From: a virus
Reading direction: 5' to 3' (one strand)
Virus record (IMG/VR): IMGVR_UViG_3300046168_000070
Coordinates: 1 to 64,000 of that record
DNA length: 64,000 bases
In this document: positions 58,796 to 64,000 of the stretch, one piece after another
Position numbering within the stretch: the stretch's first letter is position 1
Layout of the letters: each line of letters starts with the position of its first letter
The notes under the pieces: generated by a model
Databases searched by the model: none
The model's input: the letters and a program-made list of their open reading frames with translations, nothing else
Told to the model about the DNA's origin: nothing
Position numbers and translations under genes: made by a program

Positions 58796-61066
58796 ATGAA
58801 AATTTTAATCTTATTGTTTTTATCTTCAATTCTCTGTTTTGGGGATACGCTATATTTTAATAACGGAAAAAATTTGAAAGGCGATATTGTAGAGGCGAAT
58901 GCTACACATGCGTTAATTAAAAGATCAAGTGATCTGCAATTATTCAGGATTTCAATTGATTCTTTAACAAAAGACAACCAAGCTTATATTAAAAATAATT
59001 TTCCACCGAGTCATGAAGCTTTGCCTAAATTTAAAAGACCATTATCTGATAGAGATTTAAAAACTCATGCTTATTATATTGATAGCTTAATTGAAGCAAA
59101 ACTCAGAGGGTATAATCTTAGGCCAAATAAGGAGGTCGATGATGCTATATATTTACGTAGAGCATATCTTAAAATTATCGGGAGGACGCCTTCTTTAGCA
59201 GAAGTAAACTCTTTTTTTGATGATAAAGATAAAAATAAAAGATCAAAATTAGTTGATCAGTTATTAGGTAGTGAAGGATATGTAAGTCACTGGTTTAATT
59301 TTTGGGCGGATATATTAAGAATTAAAGATAGGTTAACCAATAGAATATCTGGAGTGCCTTATAAGAATTATGTAAAAGAGTTTATATCAAATAACAGACC
59401 ATACGATGAATGGGTTAGAGAAATGTTATCCTCATCAGGCTCTCTATGGATTAAAGGCAACGAAGGAGTAAGTTATTTTGCTCGTGATGTCAATATGCCT
59501 CTTGATAGCATGGCTAACACAGTACGTATTTTTTTAGGCACAAGCCTCGAGTGCGCCCAATGCCATGACCATCCTTTTGATCGTTGGACTCAAAAACAAT
59601 TTTACGAAATGGCTGCATTCACAAGTGGCTCGACTAATTTGAGAACAAAAAGTCCAGAAAATTTAAGCGTCTTAAATAGATTAGCGAGAGATGAAAGAAG
59701 AAAATTAGAGCAGTCCGATCAACCTCAAAAATCTAGACAGCTACAAAATAGCATAAGAGATATCCAAGATATTTTGCAAACTGGATTAACGAGTTTAGGT
59801 AACGGAAAGATCAGTTTGCCTAAAGATTATCAGTATGATAATGCAAAACCTAATGAAGCTTTACTAGGGAAAACGATTTTCGGTAAAGAGGTAGATATTA
59901 AAACTGTTGCTCCAAATGCAGGTTCTAGGGAAATTTATGCTAATTGGTTGGCGTCTGAATCAAATCCAAGATTTACAGCTGTTATTGTAAATCGCTTGTG
60001 GAAGGAAGTTTTTGGATTAGCTTTAATAGAGCCAATTGATAATATGTTCGATGACACTCTTGCTACCGACCCAAAATTGCAATTACATCTCGAAAAAGTC
60101 ATGGTTGCCTTAAATTATGATTTAAGAGAGTTTTTAAGAATATTGTATAACACTAAAACATTCCAAAAAGAGTCTGTAACCAGAGATGTAATACCTAAGG
60201 ATAATAAAGATCAATCTATGCCTGTAGAAGTTGAGTGGATTATCGCAGGGCCAAATACCAAAGCTCAGTCTAAAGGAGCTGTCCCTTATTTTTATCAAGG
60301 GCCGATATTAGAAAGAATGAGTGGGGAGCAAATTTGGGATTCTTTAGTAAATTTAACATTTGATAATATAGATTCTAGAAAATTAGAGCAAAATACAAAA
60401 GGTTACGATCAATTTCAAACTCTTTCAGCCATGAGTGGAGAAGAATTATTTGAAGATATAATGGCTAAAATCAATAAAACCGAAAAGCCTAAAGCTGCAA
60501 GTAAATCAAAATTTGGTGAGCCGATAAATACTGATTGCCCTATCAAGCCTGGAAGAGCAATCGACCCAACATTATTAGCTCTCAATGAGAACGGTGAAAC
60601 TTTGGCATTTTGCTGTGAATCTTGTGTTGATAAATACAAATCTCAAAAGAAAGCTAGAGAGCAAGAGTACAAGCAGAATTTTGTCAAAGATAGAAATTCA
60701 GTTAGAGCTTCCGAACTATCTTCTCCCGCTCCGATTGGTCATTTAATCAGAGAGTTTGGCGGCTCAGATAGAGAGCAGATCGAAAACGCAAACAAAAGCG
60801 CTTCAGCGACACAAGTATTAAATTTATTAAATGGGTTCGTTGAAACAAGGTTATTGAAAAATAAAAACTTTGAAGTTATTAAAGCAATTGAATCTCAAAA
60901 GTCGTTAAGTGATAAAATAACAGTAGGTTATAAATATATATTAAACCGAGAGCCTACTTCTAAAGAATTAAGGATATTTACTGATAATTTAAAAAATACG
61001 AAAGATGCATATAAAGAAATAATATGGGTATTAATTAATAGTCATGAATTTATGTTTGTTAGGTAA
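58796..61066 (+). CDS. Exported DUF1549/DUF1553 protein with TRASH-like insert
   Basis: 756 residues. Signal peptide MKILILLFLSSILCFG. DUF1549 covers about 80-275 with DDAIYLRRAYLKIIGRTPSL and the haem-type CAQCHDHPFDRW (CxxCH at about 252). DUF1553 covers about 375-500 and the C-terminal 100 residues (NPRFTAVIVNRLWKEVFG, VGYKYILNREPTSKEL). An insert at about 580-615 with DCPIKPGRAIDP and LAFCCESCVDKYKS looks like a TRASH/YHS metal-binding finger. The family is abundant in Planctomycetes and Verrucomicrobia next to DUF1501 genes and sulfatases; function unknown. ATG 58796 preferred over TTG 58787. Confidence 0.88.
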   Translation: MKILILLFLSSILCFGDTLYFNNGKNLKGDIVEANATHALIKRSSDLQLFRISIDSLTKDNQAYIKNNFPPSHEALPKFKRPLSDRDLKTHAYYIDSLIEAKLRGYNLRPNKEVDDAIYLRRAYLKIIGRTPSLAEVNSFFDDKDKNKRSKLVDQLLGSEGYVSHWFNFWADILRIKDRLTNRISGVPYKNYVKEFISNNRPYDEWVREMLSSSGSLWIKGNEGVSYFARDVNMPLDSMANTVRIFLGTSLECAQCHDHPFDRWTQKQFYEMAAFTSGSTNLRTKSPENLSVLNRLARDERRKLEQSDQPQKSRQLQNSIRDIQDILQTGLTSLGNGKISLPKDYQYDNAKPNEALLGKTIFGKEVDIKTVAPNAGSREIYANWLASESNPRFTAVIVNRLWKEVFGLALIEPIDNMFDDTLATDPKLQLHLEKVMVALNYDLREFLRILYNTKTFQKESVTRDVIPKDNKDQSMPVEVEWIIAGPNTKAQSKGAVPYFYQGPILERMSGEQIWDSLVNLTFDNIDSRKLEQNTKGYDQFQTLSAMSGEELFEDIMAKINKTEKPKAASKSKFGEPINTDCPIKPGRAIDPTLLALNENGETLAFCCESCVDKYKSQKKAREQEYKQNFVKDRNSVRASELSSPAPIGHLIREFGGSDREQIENANKSASATQVLNLLNGFVETRLLKNKNFEVIKAIESQKSLSDKITVGYKYILNREPTSKELRIFTDNLKNTKDAYKEIIWVLINSHEFMFVR

Positions 61067-61428
61067 TCCCATCTATTATATTTAAAAAAATAAATCATAT
61101 CATCTTTTATATAAATCCAACCCCATTTCTCTGTATAAAAATACCCTTTATAGCTTGGAGCATTATATATCCATCCTAATTTTTCAGAATACAACCAACT
61201 TCTAGAAATAGATTTTTTGTAAGTTCCATAAACTCTCCCCAAAGTTTTCATTGTGAACCACAAGCCTTTCGGTTTTTTACCGCATCTTGCCATCCATTCG
61301 CCAAGATCTAACGGTTGAGTAGATTTAGCTTGATTTTTGCACCAATCGCAATTATCTAGAAAATCTTTTCTTTCCACCCTTGCTTCTAGACAAATATATA
61401 TTAATATAAAAAGAAGCGAAAACCTCAT
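61042..61428 (-). CDS. Exported protein with GWIY repeats
   Basis: 128 residues. Signal peptide MRFSLLFILIYICLEA, then a Cys pair CDWCKNQ (about 27-33) and a segment KKPKGLWFTMKTLGRVYGTY. The C-terminal half carries three aromatic repeats: SRSWLYSEKLGWIYNAP, GYFYTEKWGWIYIKDD and FFKYNRWDYLTN. Such Gly-Trp repeats occur in exported proteins of marine Verrucomicrobia. Class B motif exactly 8 nt upstream. It lies tail to tail with the DUF1549 gene (25-nt overlap) and head to head with DUF1501. Confidence 0.72.
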   Translation of the reverse strand: MRFSLLFILIYICLEARVERKDFLDNCDWCKNQAKSTQPLDLGEWMARCGKKPKGLWFTMKTLGRVYGTYKKSISRSWLYSEKLGWIYNAPSYKGYFYTEKWGWIYIKDDMIYFFKYNRWDYLTNINS

Positions 61429-61436
61429 ATATTGTA

Positions 61437-61442
61437 TTACAC
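61437..61442 (-). promoter_or_regulatory. Class B motif GTGTAA for GWIY-repeat gene
   Basis: The reverse strand reads caAGTGTAATac, ending 8 nt before ATG 61428; 23 nt from the divergent class B motif at 61466. Confidence 0.65.
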
Positions 61443-61465
61443 TTGTGTTGATTTTTCTTTAAAAT

Positions 61466-61471
61466 GTGTAA
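61466..61471 (+). promoter_or_regulatory. Class B motif GTGTAA for DUF1501 gene
   Basis: ATGTGTAATAAT ends 10 nt before ATG 61482. The overlapping in-frame ATG at 61464 lies in the motif itself and is probably not translated. Confidence 0.65.
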
Positions 61472-61481
61472 TAATAATATT

Positions 61482-62774
61482 ATGAACTTAAATACAATTG
61501 ATGAATTAGGGAGAAGAGAATTTATAGCGCATGCCGCAAAAGCATGCTTCGGAGTAGGGCTTATGCCGATGGCAGGAGCTTATATTAACAATACAGTGAG
61601 CGCTCTTGAGCCTAGTACTAGAGTTCCGACAGCTAGGCATGTCATTTATTTAAATATGTCAGGAGCGATGTCGCATCTTGACACATTTGCCCCAAAGCCT
61701 GACGCTCCTGATATTCAAGGGCCTACTAAATCAATTGCAACAAGCGCTGATGGAGTTATTTTATCCGAAAATCTACCAAAAACAGCGAAACTAATGCATC
61801 TTGGGTCAATTATCAAAACAATGAATACTAGTCAAGGAGCCCACATGCAAGCAAGTTATTTAATGCACACTAGTTATCTTAAGAGGGGCACAATTGTGCA
61901 TCCTACATTCGGGAGTTGGGTGTCAAAGCTTTCAGGTTCAATGAATAAAACAATACCTAGCAATGTTAAGATTGGAGGTGGAGGAGGCGGAGCTGGCTTT
62001 CTAGAGTCTAAATACGGCGCTCTTCCTATTAACAACCCTTCCTCAGGTCTAGCTAATAGTAAAATGGCTTCGTATTTAGATCATGAGCATTTTCAAAGCA
62101 GAATATCTATTGCCGAGCAATTGAATCAAAATTTTTCTACAGAATTTCCATTAAAACAAGTAAGAGCTTACAGTGACTTATATAAAGACGCAATAAAATT
62201 AATGAATAGTAATGATCTAAATGCTTTTGATATCACTAAAGAGCCAGCATCTGCAAGTGATCTTTATGGAAACACTAACTTCGGTAAAGGTTGCTTGTTA
62301 GCTAAAAGGCTAGTTGAGCATGGTGTTAGGTATGTAGAAGTTACGCGAGGAGGTTGGGATACTCATGATAATAACTTTGAAAGAGTTGCTGCAAATTGTG
62401 CTGATATCGATCAAGCTTTAAGCGGACTTCTTATTGATTTAGACAGAAGAGGGCTTTTATCAGAGACTTTGGTTGTATTAACCTCTGAATTTGGCAGAAC
62501 GCCAAACATAAATGGAAGAGACGGGAGAGACCATTGGCCTTATTGCTTCACAGCTTTTCTCGCAGGAGGTGGAGTGAAAGGTGGATTTACTTATGGTGAG
62601 ACAGACAAAACAGGCAGATCTCCTGTTGAAGGAAAACCTATCAAGCCAGAAGATTTGAATGCTACTATAGCTCATACCCTTGGTTTATCTTTAAATAATT
62701 ATCAATATTCCCCGTCAGGAAGACCTTTTACTATAGCCCATAAAGGCGAGCCTTTGTTTGATATTTTATCTTGA
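61482..62774 (+). CDS. Tat-exported DUF1501 protein
   Basis: 430 residues. A twin-arginine signal is visible: ELGRREFIAHAAKACFGVGL (Arg 11-12) followed by MPMAGAYIN. The DUF1501 core: HVIYLNMSGAMSHLDTFAPK (about 47-66), HMQASYLMHTSY, GGWDTHDNNF (about 287-296), LVVLTSEFGRTPNINGRDGR (about 329-348), DHWPYCFTAFLAGGGVKGG and GYTYGETD-like GFTYGETDKTGRSPVEGKPI. This alkaline-phosphatase-like fold is usually paired with DUF1549 proteins. Metal ligands Asp, His and Glu/Asp-rich positions are present (SHLD, WDTHD, GRDGRDHW). Catalysis unknown; extracytoplasmic location inferred from the signal. Confidence 0.9.
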   Translation: MNLNTIDELGRREFIAHAAKACFGVGLMPMAGAYINNTVSALEPSTRVPTARHVIYLNMSGAMSHLDTFAPKPDAPDIQGPTKSIATSADGVILSENLPKTAKLMHLGSIIKTMNTSQGAHMQASYLMHTSYLKRGTIVHPTFGSWVSKLSGSMNKTIPSNVKIGGGGGGAGFLESKYGALPINNPSSGLANSKMASYLDHEHFQSRISIAEQLNQNFSTEFPLKQVRAYSDLYKDAIKLMNSNDLNAFDITKEPASASDLYGNTNFGKGCLLAKRLVEHGVRYVEVTRGGWDTHDNNFERVAANCADIDQALSGLLIDLDRRGLLSETLVVLTSEFGRTPNINGRDGRDHWPYCFTAFLAGGGVKGGFTYGETDKTGRSPVEGKPIKPEDLNATIAHTLGLSLNNYQYSPSGRPFTIAHKGEPLFDILS

Positions 62775-62799
62775 CAAATAATTTAAATTCATCTATAAT
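62771..62799 (+). promoter_or_regulatory. Class A promoter, leaderless geometry
   Basis: TTGACA (62771-62776), 17-nt spacer, TATAAT (62794-62799), 6 nt to ATG 62806. The -35 overlaps the stop of the DUF1501 gene. Confidence 0.9.
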
Positions 62800-62805
62800 C
62801 ATTAG

Positions 62806-63381
62806 ATGAATAAATTACCCAAAATTATTGGATTAACAGGATTCGCTAGAAGTGGTAAAGATACTTTTTTTACCGCCATTAACATGCTTTCAAGAGAGAT
62901 GGGCCTACCAGATTTTCGAAGATTCGCTTTTGCTGATGAATTAAAAAAAGAATGCGACCCTTTTTTGCTTGATAACATAGGAATATCTGCTTGGACTCAA
63001 GAAAATGAATCTAAAGAATTAATCCGCCCTTTTTTAGTGACTTATGGGACTCATATAAGAAGAAAGTTAGATCAAAATTGCTGGATCAATAAAATAAAAG
63101 ATTCAGTTGAATATTGTTCTGCTAACAGCGAAATACCTGTTATTACAGATGTTAGATATGAAAATGAGGCTGCATGGATTAAAGAAAATGATGGAGTTAT
63201 CGTGGAGATTATTAGACAGTCTGTTGCTCCTGCTAATGAAGAAGAAAAGAGAGAGTCATTAAAGCTTATGAATTATAGAGATTTTGTTGTTTCTTGGCCT
63301 ACGTTTGGCGATGACAGCATGGCAGAGTGCGTAGGTTTTGCTCGCTCTTTTTTGTCTGATATTCAATGCGTTTTAGCATAA
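62806..63381 (+). CDS. Deoxynucleoside monophosphate kinase
   Basis: 191 residues. P-loop GLTGFARSGKDTFF (about 9-22), DFRRFAFADELKKECDPF (about 36-53) as the LID/NMP-binding area, and ITDVRYENEAAWIKENDG (about 117-134) with Asp/Arg for substrate, as in T4 gene 1-type dNMP kinases. Makes dNDPs for replication together with the R2 enzyme. Under a perfect class A promoter. Its stop overlaps the next ATG by one base. Confidence 0.85.
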   Translation: MNKLPKIIGLTGFARSGKDTFFTAINMLSREMGLPDFRRFAFADELKKECDPFLLDNIGISAWTQENESKELIRPFLVTYGTHIRRKLDQNCWINKIKDSVEYCSANSEIPVITDVRYENEAAWIKENDGVIVEIIRQSVAPANEEEKRESLKLMNYRDFVVSWPTFGDDSMAECVGFARSFLSDIQCVLA

Positions 63382-64000
63382 TGAATCAAATTAAATATAA
63401 ACTTGATCTATATAGCAAGTATTTTTTTAATTTAAATTCAAACCTATCTATTGAAGAAAATTTATTTATTAGTAAATGTATTTCAAATATAGATGAAAAA
63501 GATATTTTCATAAATGAGCATATCTCTGCGTATACCTTTTGTCCATCAGTTGATAACTCAGGATTAATTAATTATGGAAGATTTGCTTTTGGTAAAAAGA
63601 CTAAAAATAAATACTTCTACAACTTAGTCGAGCAGCTGTTCAACTTCTTAAATATAAATATTCATAATTCAAAAGTTAATTTTTTTTATTATGGAGTAGG
63701 TTGGGATTATTTAAATCATTTAATAAAGTTTTATCAATTAAGCTCAGATTATCGCAATATTTACTGCGAAGAGTTTTTGGTAGATCGCGCGAACTTCAAA
63801 AATAACTATATGGTAAAATCTAAAGAATATTCCGTAGGGATCGACAACACAATCATGAACAAAGATGACGCAAATGTTAATCAAATTAACTTAAATAATA
63901 ATTCTAAAGTCTTTGATAATTCTTATGCTAATGATTTGTGTGACAAAATGAAATCTTTAGATTTTTTGTTAGACACTTATAGTATATACAATAATAAAAC
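63381..64000 (+). CDS. Unknown protein, open at window end
   Basis: Starts at ATG 63381 (TAATG overlap) and stays open for 206 codons to the window edge. Asn/Tyr/Phe-rich, with NEHISAYTFCPSVDNSGL, FYYGVGWDYLNHLIKFY and VDRANFKNNYMVKSKEY. No family recognised. Translationally coupled to the dNMP kinase; the C-terminus lies outside the window. Confidence 0.65.
   Translation, partial: MNQIKYKLDLYSKYFFNLNSNLSIEENLFISKCISNIDEKDIFINEHISAYTFCPSVDNSGLINYGRFAFGKKTKNKYFYNLVEQLFNFLNINIHNSKVNFFYYGVGWDYLNHLIKFYQLSSDYRNIYCEEFLVDRANFKNNYMVKSKEYSVGIDNTIMNKDDANVNQINLNNNSKVFDNSYANDLCDKMKSLDFLLDTYSIYNNK

Noticed and set aside
58787-62774. Window as a bacterial chromosome with a prophage
   Set aside because: The DUF1549/DUF1501 genes carry the same class B motifs as the tail genes and are bracketed by phage-type genes, with no integrase or attachment repeat; a chimeric assembly is not fully excluded.
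1-64000. CRISPR arrays, insertion sequences, additional tRNA genes
   Set aside because: No spaced direct repeats, transposase or recognisable cloverleaf apart from the tmRNA tRNA-like domain were seen by eye; a covariance-model scan was not possible.

Overview
The window looks like part of a large double-stranded DNA bacteriophage genome. It is AT-rich and densely packed, with many ATGA/TAATG overlaps. It carries a lambda-type siphovirus tail-tip cassette (L, K, I and J homologues, minus strand) and a nearly complete replication and recombination set: RecA/UvsX-like recombinase, DnaB-type helicase, Toprim primase, Cas4/RecB-like nuclease, PolIII alpha and a DEDDh proofreading exonuclease. It also has a ribonucleotide reductase R2, a dNMP kinase, a tmRNA and a ClpC-like unfoldase. 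No terminase, portal, capsid or tape-measure gene is visible, so only part of the genome is seen. Several passengers point to a Planctomycetes-Verrucomicrobia-Chlamydiae host, most likely a marine verrucomicrobium: a DUF1549/DUF1553 protein, a Tat-exported DUF1501 protein, a small exported protein with Gly-Trp-Ile-Tyr repeats, a LamG-like protein of PVC style, and an R2 of chlamydial type Ic. The host call is inference.

Layout. 1-6631: a giant virion or surface adhesin (FG-GAP-like repeat, BspA/DUF285 repeats, FGE/C-type-lectin fold, VWA), apparently broken by two single-base indels. 6.7-9.1 kb: R2 and a head or scaffold-associated protein. 9.1-16.9 kb: recombinase, nucleases, helicase, primase and a LamG protein. 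16.9-20.9 kb: PolIII split as PHP / exonuclease / catalytic genes. 20.9-24.5 kb: ClpC-like unfoldase and a degenerate APH-fold protein. 24.5-28.1 kb: SSB-like protein and a broken GT4-DUF4214-GT9 glycosyltransferase. 28.2-31 kb: possible annealing protein, tmRNA, small genes. 31-40 kb (minus): tail-tip operon with a JmjC-like oxygenase. 40-46.1 kb: UV-damage endonuclease, nucleases, lipoprotein, outer-membrane barrel, small membrane protein, terminator. 46.2-58.4 kb: a 15-gene glycan operon including GDP-mannose to GDP-fucose to alpha-1,2-fucosyl transfer and a methyltransferase-sulfotransferase fusion. 58.4-62.8 kb: the DUF1549 / GWIY / DUF1501 exported set. 62.8-64 kb: dNMP kinase and an open gene.

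The most striking structure is in the DNA between genes. Many operon heads carry one of two short motifs at nearly fixed distance from the start codon. Class A is TTGAC(A/T)-N16/17-TATAAT-like, ending mostly 3-9 nt before ATG; it precedes replication, nucleotide and accessory genes. Class B is (A/T)GTGTAA(A/T) without a -35, ending 8-12 nt (most often exactly 8) before ATG; it precedes the tail operon, virion-like genes, ClpC, UV endonuclease and the DUF1549/DUF1501 set, and lies upstream of the tmRNA. These placements predict leaderless or nearly leaderless mRNAs, and Shine-Dalgarno sequences are rare. Because TTGACA, GTGTAA and ATGTGTAA contain TTG/GTG/ATG, naive gene calls start inside the promoters; I corrected the starts accordingly.

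Four reading-frame breaks (near 403, 3546, 25745 and 26987) each split an otherwise continuous domain. They may be assembly indels, real decay or recoding.
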